Positions 52,901 to 60,699 are shown, counted from the first letter of the stretch. The stretch: 64,000 nucleotides of DNA from Cardinalis cardinalis (GCA_014549065.1 JACDOX010000009.1:42451-106450); one strand, 5' to 3'. Made by a program: numbers and translations. Notes: generated from the letters alone by a model not told the origin.

Positions 52901-54810
52901 CAAAGGCCTTCTTTTATAAGCCTATCTACATTATCTCAAGGCTTCTTTTCTTGGACTTGACATTTTCATAAACAGATTATNAATCACAAGATAATAGCTA
53001 ATACATCTTTTATTTTGTCTGCATCTCATTCCCTGCCATCTGAAACACCCAGGTGAAATTTAAAGCTCTCAGATTTGATTTTACTTAATCATTATGAACA
53101 AAATTCTTATTATGGTAAGATTTTCTTCATTAATAGTTAAAATTATCTATTTTCACATTTAATAGTGTCCTGATATGCCACATTTCTCCTGCTACAACTG
53201 NCAGAATAGACGTGCTAGGCTGAAGTACAATAAGGGTAAAAACTAAGCCAAAAGCTGTAGATGCCATCTGGAATTCACTCTTTCCAATTCATTCCTTTTG
53301 ATAGTTTTCCTGACATTTTCTGAGTATTCACAGGATATTGTAGTACCTAGNGTGCTGTACCACCGTTCTCTCTAGAAAATCTAATTGTATATTTTCGATA
53401 TAGAAATTGTGGTGCTGCATCTACTGATTTTCTAGCTATTTACTTCAGCTCATCTGTATGACTTAAATGTGTTGCCATGCCTTTCAAACCTTTTCTTAGG
53501 CTGCAAAGATACTTAGTCTTAATTTCTCAGGCCTGTTTGAATTAGACTCATCCACATACACCTTCTTTGTGAGTGTATTCTTTATACAGATAGAAGTTAT
53601 GTTGAGGTTTTATGCAATTTCCCTTCATAAGGATTTATTATTGATTGAAGGTTATGCATTACATTTGTAATATTCACCTTTCCACAGAACAGCTGGGTAA
53701 ACCTGATGTCAACTGCTATGTCTCAGTGACATCATGACTANTGGATATTACTGTCTTCGTCAAAACTATATATGTTTATTTAATATTGAAACTGCAATGT
53801 AGTTTTTGCTGACTTTTCTGTGACCTTTGAAAAAGCTCTCGCGGTACTACAACTCTTTACACATAAATCCATTGGGTTTTTTAAATAGTGTAAAGAATTT
53901 GGCATTTAGTGGGACTCACTGAAAGAGTGGGACTCCCTCTGTGGGACTCATTGAGGTCCCTATTTTCATTANTTTGGTTTTTAATTGACACAGAGTTTAT
54001 ACTGTACTCACTTCAATGTTTCTGTATTTCCTCTTCTTCTTTCTGAAGAAAATAAGTAAANTTTAAAAAATAGCTATGTTTTGAACAATTATCTTTTTGG
54101 GGGCCTCTTCATACCTTGTGAATCTATAGAGACTCCTAAAAAGTGTGCTAGTGTCAGACCCTTAACCTCCACCTTTTGAAAAAAAAAGTCTCCCTATCAC
54201 CATTATTCTATATTTGGCTTCAGCTCTTGTACTTTTCACTGTACTTCCAACAACAACAGAAAAACCTAAACTGCCTCTTAAGACTGTACATATTTGCAAA
54301 AGCAAAAGAGTATGTAGTATTATTCAAAATATTTGTCAAATTTTGTATTCAGTAAAAAAAACACATCTCCATTTAGACTTTTAACTCTTTCATCCTTAAA
54401 GAAAAAGAATATATTCACAGTTGAAAAGACAAACAGATTTCAGGTCGCTCTTCTCCATTCTCCTTTGATTTTTACGAAGAGAAAGCTAACACTGTTCTTC
54501 AAATAAAAAGAAGCCTGGATTGTTTCATACATAACTGTTTGCAATGCCTGCCAAAGACAACAATCTCTACAAAGAACTACACATGCCCAGTCACTCTGGT
54601 TTGTATGCTGTCCAAGAAAAGCAGAAACAGAGACATCTTTAAAAGCCATTTTTAGAATAATGTGGGTAAACTAGGAGAATAAGGAACTATGTAAGGACGG
54701 TAGAGCTGGGCCTGTAATTGTGTAATGTTTATTTTATAGCACATAGCAGTTTATAAACTTACCACATCCTTGGGTGGAGACTCTGTTTCCTTCTTCACTT
54801 TTTTACCCAT
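4710..54810 (-). CDS. ARMC3: ARMC3, armadillo repeat containing protein 3 (17 coding exons, whole span)
   Basis: The spliced product is 818 residues from exons 54763-54810, 47254-47371, 45128-45253, 43987-44055, 43469-43644, 41943-42137, 41118-41301, 35674-35826, 35444-35549, 22967-23216, 21683-21819, 18089-18257, 17119-17219, 14381-14443, 8969-9166, 6380-6542 and 4710-4910. All junctions are GT..AG and the phases agree, so the frame stays open to one TAA. About a dozen ARM repeats (residues 15-520) form a helical protein-binding scaffold. A polar linker follows, then an EDR1-type domain (about 655-818), a combination I know from vertebrate ARMC3. In mammals ARMC3 is linked to cilia, sperm flagella and male fertility; that role is family knowledge. 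The human protein as I recall it has 872 residues, 54 more, and the deficit falls in the linker. The gene spans about 50 kb with introns of 124 nt to 12.2 kb. Identification is very secure; individual boundaries are read by eye. Confidence 0.96.
4911..6379 (-). other. ARMC3 intron 16
   Basis: AT-rich unique sequence of 1.47 kb between exons 16 and 17. No repeat or RNA gene recognised. Confidence 0.8.
6380..6542 (-). CDS. ARMC3: ARMC3 coding exon 16 (EDR1-type domain core)
   Basis: Residues 698-752, with MGGPVEKEELHNFCWELDMS then SNIVPIGKIKRG and FYHRALLFK. The last two motifs are the most recognisable part of the EDR1-type domain. The acceptor is GAAACAG and the donor GTACAT, with a phase 0 end. 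The N at 6407 is silent (ACN, Thr). Confidence 0.96.
6543..8968 (-). other. ARMC3 intron 15, with a GC-richer block
   Basis: A 2.4-kb intron. About 7100-7850 is noticeably richer in GC and in CAGC/CCAG words than the flanks. It produces several overlapping open frames on both strands, none with family resemblance. It may be an unrecognised repeat. Confidence 0.7.
8969..9166 (-). CDS. ARMC3: ARMC3 coding exon 15 (charged linker into EDR1-type domain)
   Basis: Residues 632-697. A Lys/Glu-rich start (GKKEEEKPKEV) leads into HWVPPPDFVLMDYINDASKT and ILPI-STREQVVALA, the beginning of the C-terminal domain. The donor is GTGAGT. The acceptor TGTAAG sits next to two ambiguous bases (9174-9175), so the left edge is a little uncertain. 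The phase with exons 14 and 16 is correct. Confidence 0.9.
9167..14380 (-). other. ARMC3 intron 14
   Basis: A 5.2-kb intron of mainly unique AT-rich sequence. No CR1 fragment, RNA gene or convincing open frame seen. Confidence 0.75.
14381..14443 (-). CDS. ARMC3: ARMC3 coding exon 14 (Ser-rich linker)
   Basis: A 63-nt exon, residues 611-631, reading VVEVQEVSPSVSGRSSKEKS. It is low-complexity but phase-correct (2 in, 2 out) and flanked by an ATTCTGTTTCAG acceptor and a GTATGG donor. The SGR...KEK pattern fits the human linker. It is the least conserved exon, so slightly less certain. Confidence 0.85.
14625..16232 (-). mobile_element. CR1 LINE, 5'-truncated, with reverse-transcriptase relic (ARMC3 intron 13)
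   Basis: The 3' end is at the left (GGGTTGGAAGGGACCC in reverse complement), as in bird CR1. Toward 16230 the minus strand still encodes reverse-transcriptase motifs: STGPGGINLGILKELDDVIA, VPADWKL, DPRNYRPVS, GKVMEKFI, GKSCLSNLISFCDKVTHGVD and LDFSKAFNAVSH. The catalytic-box region and everything 5' of about the first RT motifs are gone. Frameshifts and N bases make it inactive. It lies in the same orientation as ARMC3. GAGCA appears three times at 15144-15158. Confidence 0.92.
16930..17035. repeat. compound microsatellite (TG)n-(GATA)n-(GACA)n
   Basis: A TG run is followed by two GATA blocks separated by GACAAATACATA, ending in GACA units. It lies 84 nt from exon 13 inside intron 13. The open frame of repeated Ile/Tyr/Leu/Ser residues across it is an artefact. 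Confidence 0.95.
17119..17219 (-). CDS. ARMC3: ARMC3 coding exon 13 (linker)
   Basis: Residues 578-610, with KFLSLEELSKQELTDRRAII followed by FINAKPQE, matching the mammalian KEL..QE..DLRAVLLINSK stretch. The acceptor is CTTGTAG and the donor GTGAGT. It ends in phase 2. In the human protein a further Ser-rich segment of about 54 residues follows, which is absent here. Confidence 0.92.
17220..18088 (-). other. ARMC3 intron 12
   Basis: An 869-nt unique AT-rich intron. Near 18025-18065 the words TACTCTTTCTAAATA are repeated twice. Nothing else recognised. Confidence 0.75.
18089..18257 (-). CDS. ARMC3: ARMC3 coding exon 12 (end of ARM domain)
   Basis: Residues 521-577, with ALDILEEINLSTKRKNKFSE and LDNNLSQKYSRMGYLSPSNI. 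This is the capping helix after the ARM stack plus the start of the linker, and it aligns well with mammalian ARMC3. The acceptor is TTATCAG and the donor GTAAGC, with a phase 0 end. Confidence 0.95.
18443..18480. repeat. 2 x 19 bp perfect tandem duplication
   Basis: The unit CAGTGCTCAAAAGCAAAAG is present twice with no mismatch, in intron 11. It looks like a recent slippage or duplication event. Confidence 0.9.
18641..18661. repeat. (CT)n microsatellite
   Basis: A short CT run with one CC interruption in intron 11. Confidence 0.85.
19320..20930 (+). mobile_element. very old CR1 LINE fragment (ARMC3 intron 11)
   Basis: Heavily decayed, but the order of CR1 ORF2 landmarks is kept on the plus strand. 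A TTTTTTGCTTCAGTTTTCA-like word appears near 19807, RT-region words such as TTTGTCAAGAATCAACCATG at 20191, a TGGTATGACCTCACCTGAAGT stretch near 20570, and a 3' part with CCAGCACTGGAACAGGTCAC near 20860. Many indels. It belongs to an older CR1 group than the copies at 57-63 kb. The boundaries are approximate. Confidence 0.6.
21683..21819 (-). CDS. ARMC3: ARMC3 coding exon 11 (last clear ARM repeat)
   Basis: Residues 476-520, with GGLEPLVELLHSRNEEVRRN followed by ACWAV and CGSDEVTAFELCRLG, matching the last ARM repeat of the family. The acceptor is TTTAATAG and the donor GTGAGT. It ends in phase 2. The N at 21730 leaves Ile or Met. Confidence 0.95.
21820..22966 (-). other. ARMC3 intron 10
   Basis: A 1.15-kb unique AT-rich intron with no repeat recognised. 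Confidence 0.75.
22967..23216 (-). CDS. ARMC3: ARMC3 coding exon 10 (two ARM repeats)
   Basis: The longest coding exon (250 nt), residues 392-475. It carries RDGAISNAIAVLTNLALQEP and STNSQVQSKAAFAVAAFACD, consecutive ARM repeats. It is much more GC- and CpG-rich than its flanks. The acceptor is TTTTGCTAG and the donor GTAAAA, ending in phase 0. The N at 23189 is fourfold silent (GCN, Ala). An open frame on the opposite strand is a shadow of this exon. Confidence 0.96.
25700..25794 (-). mobile_element. possible ancient hAT-type DNA transposon fragment
   Basis: The reverse complement starts CAGTGGTTCTCAACC at 25794, the terminal inverted repeat typical of hAT-Charlie non-autonomous elements, followed by TTTTTGAAGT. 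The opposite terminus is not clear, so the left boundary is a guess. Confidence 0.35.
27990..28040. promoter_or_regulatory. POU/homeodomain-like motif cluster
   Basis: Two copies of AATTATGCAT (28010-28019 and 28023-28032, 13 bp apart) sit between TAATTGCATG (27998) and CTAATTAC (28033). These resemble POU and homeodomain target sites. Regulatory function is inferred from motif density only. Confidence 0.25.
30949..30980. repeat. 2 x 16 bp perfect tandem duplication
   Basis: The unit ATTACTACCTAATGGT occurs twice in a row in intron 9. Confidence 0.9.
32870..33240. promoter_or_regulatory. candidate conserved noncoding element
   Basis: Unique, less AT-rich sequence in intron 9 without repeat features. 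It is dense in homeobox- and bHLH-like words (CTAATTACC, ATTAGTG, TTTTAATTACACG, TAATCAATGAAAG, CAGGTG). Its texture resembles deeply conserved developmental enhancers. Conservation has not been tested. Confidence 0.25.
35444..35549 (-). CDS. ARMC3: ARMC3 coding exon 9 (ARM repeat)
   Basis: Residues 357-391, with GIPQLVKLLSSDNEELKEAV followed by TALTNLTTANLRNA, one nearly complete ARM repeat. The acceptor is TTTCAAAG and the donor GTGAGT. It ends in phase 2 and precedes the 12.2-kb intron 9. Confidence 0.95.
35674..35826 (-). CDS. ARMC3: ARMC3 coding exon 8 (ARM repeat)
   Basis: Residues 306-356, with VEKFLLSLLET and VAASQAISAMCEN, an ARM helix 2/3 pattern. The acceptor is TTTAAAG and the donor GTAAGC. 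It ends in phase 1 and is followed by an intron of only 124 nt. Confidence 0.94.
35978..36070 (-). mobile_element. CR1 LINE 3' tail fragment
   Basis: The reverse complement gives a CR1 3' end: CACAGAACATCCTGAGTTGG, then GAAGGGACGCGCAAGGATCAT and CCAGCTCCTGG on the plus strand. Only about 90 nt can be recognised. Confidence 0.7.
38598..38677. repeat. imperfect 21-22 bp tandem repeat next to a perfect hairpin
   Basis: ATATCATGTTTA...CATGTA occurs twice at 38598-38642. At 38647-38677 TCTGATACTGAGA and its exact reverse complement TCTCAGTATCAGA are separated by 5 nt. Confidence 0.8.
40875..40940. repeat. (AT)n microsatellite
   Basis: More than 20 AT units, with CACACA and CAT interruptions near the right end, in intron 7. 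Confidence 0.97.
41118..41301 (-). CDS. ARMC3: ARMC3 coding exon 7 (ARM repeats)
   Basis: Residues 245-305, starting ELSDLHVETLAVLGNCLEDV and continuing with a GG-KKLLSF repeat start and NAAKAITNAAYD. The acceptor is TTATTAG and the donor GTACGT. It leaves phase 1 (a split Ser codon). Confidence 0.94.
41943..42137 (-). CDS. ARMC3: ARMC3 coding exon 6 (ARM repeats)
   Basis: Sixty-five codons, residues 180-244, including VIPPLLGLLESEYPVIQSLA, highly similar to mammalian ARMC3. The acceptor is ACTGCAG. The donor is the weak GTACGG at 41942: it is the only choice near the end of homology that restores phase 0 for exon 7, and a nearby GTATAC would break the frame. The N at 42111 is fourfold silent (CGN, Arg). 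Confidence 0.92.
43469..43644 (-). CDS. ARMC3: ARMC3 coding exon 5 (ARM repeats)
   Basis: Residues 121-179, with HEFATLCLAYMAVEYTTKV and GGLEPLIRLLGSPDPDV, the canonical GG-LxPLIxLL start of an ARM repeat. The acceptor TTTTTTTTCCCCACAG is strong and the donor is GTAAAC. It ends in phase 0. Confidence 0.95.
43987..44055 (-). CDS. ARMC3: ARMC3 coding exon 4
   Basis: A small 69-nt exon, residues 98-120, containing DVRKLLRELDVTNSLISQL. It carries the end of one ARM repeat and the start of the next. The acceptor is TTGTAG and the donor GTACCT. The exon is phase 1 at both ends, so skipping it would keep the frame. Confidence 0.94.
45128..45253 (-). CDS. ARMC3: ARMC3 coding exon 3 (ARM repeat)
   Basis: Residues 56-97, including LYKLLSHEDPLVRRNAVMVF, a typical ARM helix pair. 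The acceptor is CCTTTTCAG and the donor GTAAGA. It completes the split Gly codon from exon 2 and leaves phase 1 (a split Asn codon). Confidence 0.95.
47254..47371 (-). CDS. ARMC3: ARMC3 coding exon 2 (first ARM repeat)
   Basis: Residues 17-55, starting FDPLLIESKTPATVVLMLSS, matching the start of the ARM region. The acceptor is GTTTTAG and the donor GTTAGT, and the exon leaves phase 1 (a split Gly codon). The N at 47306 is a third codon position (Asp or Glu). Confidence 0.94.
48728..48925 (+). mobile_element. CR1 LINE 3' end fragment (ARMC3 intron 1)
   Basis: The CR1 3' end is on the plus strand: GCACTGGAACAGGCTGCTCA, GAGAGGGTGTGGAGTCTC, CATCTGGATGCAATCCTGCG, then GTTGGACCAGATGACC and CCCTTCCAA. 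It is of the same subfamily as the copy at 60085-60332. Confidence 0.88.
49256..49390. repeat. T/G-rich low-complexity tract
   Basis: A purine-poor stretch built of TTTGG, TTTTTG and GGGTT words with one G7 run, in intron 1. Confidence 0.85.
49440..50120 (-). mobile_element. probable ancient amniote CR1 fragment
   Basis: AGACCAAAGACCCACCTAGT with CTCCTGTCTCTGACAAGGGCC resembles the 3' end of an old amniote CR1 group in reverse orientation. Later words (near 49835-49870 and 49920) fit the same consensus order. It is strongly decayed, so the extent is uncertain. Confidence 0.45.
51231..52330 (-). mobile_element. CR1 LINE fragment, decayed (ARMC3 intron 1)
   Basis: The reverse complement carries CR1 3' landmarks. 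The plus strand shows CCTGGTCCAACTGCTCTGTTC near 51280, a GGAGACTCCACAAGCTCCCTGG block, CTTCTGCAAACTTGCTGG near 52047, CACTAAGGAAGAGGTTGAACA near 52092 and GCAGTTTTGAAAGCCTCACT near 52290. These follow the RT-to-3' order of avian CR1. Coding frames are broken. Confidence 0.8.
52331..54762 (-). other. 5' part of ARMC3 intron 1
   Basis: AT-rich sequence with no confidently named repeat. GTGGGACTC is repeated three times near 53910-53950. No exon-like segment recognised. Confidence 0.6.
54763..54810 (-). CDS. ARMC3: ARMC3 coding exon 1 (start codon)
   Basis: Sixteen codons beginning MGKKVKKETESPPKDV, a basic N-terminus nearly identical to mammalian ARMC3. The exon ends in phase 0 at a GTAAGT donor. 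A T-rich tract ending TTTTTAG lies one base upstream of the ATG, so this is not the first exon: an untranslated exon must be spliced in front. If the candidate at 59218-59261 is joined, the start has A at -3 and G at +4, a strong Kozak context. Confidence 0.95.
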
Positions 54811-56049
54811 TCTAAAAACAAACAAACAAACAAAAATAAAAGCAGGCAAACAAACTCCCTTCTGTGTTTTAGGAACCCATTTACCAGTGATTCAGGGAAC
54901 CTTTCAAGACAGACTTTCTTATTCATTTGACCCACCAAATCATTCTGAAAATTTCTTTGACGTAGAAATTTCTATAGAGAAAGTAGTCCCTCTTTCTAAC
55001 ATTTGTCCACATTTGGTAAAATACATCTGCCAACAACANAAATAGCTAAAAAGGTCTCAGCACAGGCTCAGGTTGTAATGTGGTACAAATACATAGAATA
55101 TCCCTTCCTGTAAATTAGTTTTATCTGCATCTATAAATCATATATGAACTTGAAAGTCCTTTTAGGGCATTTCCCCATGTTTGTCTATACATTCTANGTT
55201 GGCAAACATTCCATACAACTGCAGAATGTACAAGTAAGTTCTACCTTGAAAACATGGTTCAAATACAATCTGAATTCTCTGTTCATATTTCACAGGAGAC
55301 AAAAATCAGGTCTGCAGGTATTAAGAAACAGTTCTGCACAGTATAAATGTCACTGATTTTAAANAGTTACATTTATTTGCACAAAGTCCAGCTTGTCTTA
55401 TTAATTTTTCTTTTTCTTTTTGTATTAGCACATGGGAACATAACCAAGAAGACCTTCTCAGCTGCATCTAATAGCAGCTTCTGAAGCACATGGATGTAAT
55501 ATCTCATGTGGACCTAATTTCATGTAACTTGCAAAACTTTGGCAGAGCCTTCCAGTTAAGGTGCAGGCAAAAGTAAAGGGCAACCTGAGCCACTAGCACT
55601 AGCTATGCATAGAACATAACCCAAGTCATGCCAAACTTAAGTTTAACACTGTGTAAAAGTGAAATGTGCACCGCTAGTACCCCTTGTTAATTCCTTGGTT
55701 AGTTCTCAAAGGGAGACCACACATCCACCCACAGCCAGAGTCTACTGAGAGCCTACCTCTGCTAAAAGAGATTATTTTCTAGTGCAACATGAGCTGTAAC
55801 CTAGCTGCTTATTTGTTGTTTTCAACAAAAATTTGGAGCTCTTCTTGAATTTTCCGGGTACTGCTCCTCTACCAATCTCTACAAATAAATTGTAACACAG
55901 CACTAATGAAAGCAGTTAATAAAGCACATCCTAAAAACAGATCTGAAATTTCAAACTTCATAGGCAGGTCACTAATTACAGTTTTTAGAGGACGATCCAC
56001 GCAGCCAAAGACTTTTCAGCTCCAATNTGCTTTACCCTTTTGCATCTGT

Positions 56050-56085
56050 ACACACACACACATGCATGAAACACACACACACACA
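56050..56085. repeat. (CA)n microsatellite
   Basis: Two CA runs separated by CATGCATGAAA. Confidence 0.9.
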
Positions 56086-57160
56086 AATTCAGTGTTTCAG
56101 AAAGCACAGCTTTGGCCAGAGACAAATTAATTTATATAAGAAAAAGCATAAGGTCAATTTACTGACAGTATATTCAACAGGTGTGGGTGTGATGGACATA
56201 CTACCTTCTGACTTATGCAGTCCCTGTAGAAAGTAAGAGTCATGCNCACATGCAAGAACCAGATTTAGATGGACATTTAGGTAATCTGGATTATTTAAAC
56301 TGTGCTAAATCCTGGTATGGAGATATGGACACAGAATCATTCAGTTCAGCTCAATTAATTTCAGATATAAATTAAGCTGCAGTCATAAAAGGCAATTTCA
56401 ATTCTGAGTGAGTTTAATTAAGTTTAAACCAACTAATTTTAAAAGNTAATTAATGCAAAATTATTTATAATGTTATATAATTAATGTTCTCAGATTCAAA
56501 TTTTATATATTTCAAGACCAAGAATAACTGAGGCTTTTAATGGCAAACATTTCTTCACTCTGTATAAATACATCCAATTTCTGAGCATATTTTANAGAAA
56601 CTTTTCCATATTTCTCAGTGTTCAGAAATATTTGGTTCCTTAAAAAATTTCATTTAAAAACAAGCAGTGTGATTTGTAGCAACAAGCAGAGAGAACAGGT
56701 CAATTACTTTACTGTCAGTTATGCCCCTCAGTCTTTCTTTGGNGCAGTTACTAATCTAAGTTTCAATACACTCTGCCATCAAATGTTGGTGTGAGCTTTG
56801 TTTCCATAAACCTCTTGGTATTCAGTGGTCATTCTCTGACTTGAGGGAATGATGGACATGGAATTCTCTGGCTTACTGATAATTAAAAATGTGTCTTCTG
56901 CATTGAACTGTAATTATCACAGACAATCAATGTGTACAGGTATTGAAATGCTACTGACCCATAAAAGAGTTTCTTTATTCAAATCCTTTTCTCTCCAAGA
57001 TAACTGCATGCTGTCTTTTTCTCAGTANGTTCTCAGTTTACCAATCTAAATATTTAGAATTTGGAAAACAATTGTAGTAGGGCTTAAATTTTTATATCTA
57101 TNGAATGCTGCCTTAATGTTCCCTGTAAAACTTATTTTTAAAATGAAAGTTATTCACTAG

Positions 57161-57182
57161 TAATTACATGTACATGTAATTA
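57161..57182. repeat. 22-bp perfect palindrome
   Basis: TAATTACATGT followed directly by its reverse complement. The ends are homeodomain-type TAATTA words. It is followed by TAAATTAATTAATT. Confidence 0.95.
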
Positions 57183-57229
57183 AATTAATTAATTCCTGGA
57201 CAAACTTGCTGCTTGTGGCTTGGATGGGT

Positions 57230-57592
57230 TAACACTTTGCCTGGAGGAGACTCAGGGGGACCTTACTGCTNTCTGCAACTGCCNGAAAGGAGGGTGCACC
57301 AAGGTGGGGGCTGGTNTCTTCTTCCACATAACAAGCAATACAGCAAGAGGAAATGACCTCAAGTTNTGCCAGGGNTGGTTTAGANTGGATATTAGGAAAT
57401 ATTTCTTCACCAAAAGAGTTGTAAGCAGTGGCACAGGCTGCCCAGAGAAGTGCTTGAGCCACCAGTCCTGGAGGTATAAAGACATTTGGTGCTTAGGGAC
57501 ATGGCTTAGTAGTGGGTTGGGCAGTGTTAGGTTAACAGCTGGACTTGTTCTAAAAGATCTTTTCCAAATGAAACGATTCTATGTTTCTAAAT
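57230..57592 (+). mobile_element. CR1 LINE 3' end copy, comparatively young
   Basis: Colinear with the avian CR1 3' end: GAGGAGACTCAGGGGGACCT, GGATATTAGGAAATATTTCT, GTGGCACAGGCTGCCCAGAG, GGCAGTGTTAGGTTAACAGC and a final AAACGATTCTATGTTTCTAA. Six single N bases fall in 115 nt (57271-57385). Confidence 0.9.
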
Positions 57593-59217
57593 TTTAAAGA
57601 CAAAATAATATTCTCATTTGAGTAATATCCTCTACTTCATGTCCTGCACATTTCTAGGATCATCGGAGCATGCCTTTTCTACATATGTTTTTTGAGATTA
57701 AAGGGTTGATTGTTTTAAATCATGTAGAGCTAGAGGTAATAAAGTACTTTGACCTAACAGATGTAGCCAATACATAGCCAAGCAATCCATGAAGTTATCA
57801 TTCTATGCTACTTCCGGTCCTTCACCTGGAATTTATTGCCTCAGTGGTAGACAACCTAGCCTGCTTTTCTTTCTCCAACCCAGTTTTAGTGCAGTGGTGC
57901 AATCAGGTGGTGTCTCTCAAGCAGCAGGACAGTCATTATGTCTAACTAAATCCTCATTCCAAAACCACAATCCCCAAAGCTCTCCCTCAGCTCTGGCTAT
58001 TCTTAGTGCCTTAGCTCAGTAGGCACTTCCCTGTTTCACTCTGAACTTCATTAGCTTTCCCACAGGACCAGAACCACTCCAGTGTGAGCATCCTAAGTTA
58101 AACCCATATCCAGAATCCATGAGTCGTGTCCATTAAAAAAAAACTAAGTAACAGCACTAAAGTTAATCACTCTGCTTGATAATTGATGGAGATCTAGTCA
58201 ACATATTCAATAGCTCTTAAGGCAGATTCATCTTAAAGGAGGTATCTAAAATGGAGTAGAACCTTAAAAANAACTATTTTCTGGACCAAGACCAGAGTCT
58301 GGAGTTGTTAGCTCATGTATTTACATTGACATCTAAGTTTGTGAGCTAAGTTTATTACCCCATTTCTCCACATGAATCCACATGCCAGGCTAGGTCTGGC
58401 AGACACNATCATAGCAGACTGCACACCAGGCATACAAAGAAACACAGCCACCTTTTCTTTTNTGCAAAGGCTACAGGAACAGGCACATCCCCAGTAATAT
58501 CTCTAAGACCAGAAAATTCTGCCTGTGAGTGGAAAATGATTTTGCAGAAGGTCACAAATGCAGACTTTTTGGTTCAAAGTGGAAGCCTCTAACTTCTAAA
58601 CTATTTTATCAGGAANTGGCATCTCTGCCATGTCAAATAAAATACAGAAAATTTATGTAGTTTTTGCAAGAGTTGCTGCAGACGCCTGCTCAGAGGAGCA
58701 GACTCCAAGTACTAGATCATAAGATAATGGTAGCCCTGATCCCTGTACTTATTTATTTTTACTGTGATNCTTTAATGTGAATAGTTGCTTTTCTCAGTGT
58801 GAATAGTTTCTTAGATTGCAAATTTGAGATACCCACTTATTTCTAGTTGCTACACTTTTTATTTTTTTTATAAACACAAGATGATGGCTAGCAAGCGAGC
58901 TTTAACAAAGAAAGAATCCATAAATTGTACTTTGAAATATGAGGAAAGATTTCTGATTGTTTTTCTGTTTGAAATTTCAAAGTCTTATAAATACTTCCTT
59001 TACCCTGTTAGAGTCCTGTTGCATACAATTAAAGAACACAGTATTTCCTGGGTTTAAATTAGACAATGCACTTAGAAAACATTTCCTGTTCCATTTGCAT
59101 CTTCTGTTTTCTAAAACCTTAAATAACAGCTGCAACAACCTAGGACCCTGCACATACTGTGAGAGCTGAGTCGAAGAACAGGAATAAGTCAGAGGCACTG
59201 CCAGCAGTGGAACTTAC

Positions 59218-59261
59218 CTCTTAGTCAAGGAATCAAAGTTCTGTGCTGAGAGCAATTACCC
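59218..59261 (-). other. ARMC3: candidate untranslated 5' exon of ARMC3
   Basis: A 44-nt segment bounded by a good acceptor (TTGCTTTTCCACAG) and a strong donor (AAGAG then GTAAGTT). It is on the right strand and 4.4 kb upstream of coding exon 1, which itself needs an upstream exon. It contains no ATG on the minus strand. Joining it gives a strong Kozak context. No transcript evidence is available, so this is inference from splice signals only. Confidence 0.4.
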
Positions 59262-60084
59262 CTGTGGAAAAGCAATGCAAGGAGAAGGATTTAGAAATAG
59301 CTTCTAACCAGTTGTTTATTACATGATCCACTTTCAAATTAACAGTCCAATTCTTTAAGATAGTCTCAATCCGTGTTACTACAANCTAGCCACGATTTTC
59401 AGGTTCTCACTGAAAATGATGCACAAGAGAGATTCTTTTTGCCTTACAGGTGATAATTTCATAATGTCAATTTAGTTGAGCAAATTTAATTGAAGTATAG
59501 CTGTTTATTTTTGTCTCAGAAACTATTTTTTTTCTTGTGCTAACAGTGAAAATTGCCTATAAATCAGCCATTATCAGTGATTATTTAAACTGATTTTTGT
59601 ATGGACATTCTAGTACTGCTGCCCTCCAATGGAANCAAAAGATAATCATATCATCAAGCAGACAATCTCACTCCATTCTTAAGCCCATAAAACAATATGT
59701 CCTCTGTATATCAGCTTAAATATCCTCATCATTCTTAGATAGCTTCATCTTAATTAAGAGAATAATGTGGAATAGTCTTGAAACTCCCTTCCTTCTCCCA
59801 AATTATCCTTTCATCTTTTTGTCTGCCCAACTCCTTAAATACGGATCAATAGACTTCCTTTTCCCTGTGTTGTCATGACAGTGCAAGCATTACCACACTA
59901 TTAAAAAACTTGGCTTCATATAATAAGAGAGTTAAAAAGAGATAGTAGGTCCAATTTAATATTCAGTTCCTGCAGATATAGATATTTGTGCCATATGAAA
60001 ATAATATATTATATGGGAGACCAATTAAGTCAAGACCTTTGAATTTGCCCACTGTTTTATCTGTGTGCATGTGTATATTTGTTG
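59262..60084. other. upstream flank, nothing recognised
   Basis: AT-rich sequence between the candidate 5' exon and the next CR1. No promoter, CpG island or gene could be identified. Confidence 0.5.
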
Positions 60085-60332
60085 AAAAAATGATGAGGAA
60101 GTTCCATCTGAATATGGGGAAAAGCTTCTTTACTTTGCAGGTGATCAAGCACTGGAACAGATTGTNCAGNGAGGGTGTGGAGTCTCCCTAACTGGAGAGA
60201 TTGAAGAACCATCTGGATGCAATCCTGTGCAATGTGCTCTGGGATGGCCCTGCTTGAGCAGGGAGGTTGGACCAGATGACCCACTTTGGCCCCTTCCAAC
60301 CTGACCCACCCTGTGATTCTGTGATTCTGTGA
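60085..60332 (+). mobile_element. CR1 LINE 3' end with terminal repeat
   Basis: AAGCACTGGAACAGATTGT, GGGTGTGGAGTCTCCCT, CATCTGGATGCAATCCTGTG and GGTTGGACCAGATGACCC lead to a terminal GTGATTCTGTGATTCTGTGA, the diagnostic tandem octamer at the CR1 3' end. Same subfamily as 48728-48925. Confidence 0.93.
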
Positions 60333-60699
60333 ATAAGAACAGTTTTCCACATGGCTGATCAGCATCCAGCCTNCAGAATGACAACAGACAAATGTTTCTG
60401 ATAAATGCCTGAAACTAATCCCAAAAGTCAGATTTCTTCCATCTGTTACNGGGTTTCTATTTCCCAAAAGTACCAAGGTTTAGATCTCCTAAAGTTTTTA
60501 TGTTCTTCCTAACAATAGTAGCTATTTTTACTGTCCACATAAACGCCTAATCCTTTTACTCCTCATTCTTAGACATGCTACAGCATATATCCAATTGTCA
60601 AGTGTCCTGTATAAGGAACTACTCCTTAGATTTAAAAATATGTAAATAGTTTAAATGTGTTATTCAATCCAACACAATAACCCTTCCTTCTTATATTAC

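Larger units (their letters stand above)
54811..59217 (-). other. 5' UTR intron or upstream flank of ARMC3
   Basis: Mostly AT-rich unique DNA with a CA microsatellite (56050-56085), a 22-bp palindrome (57161-57182) and one CR1 copy. There is no CpG island and no coding exon on either strand. Confidence 0.6.
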
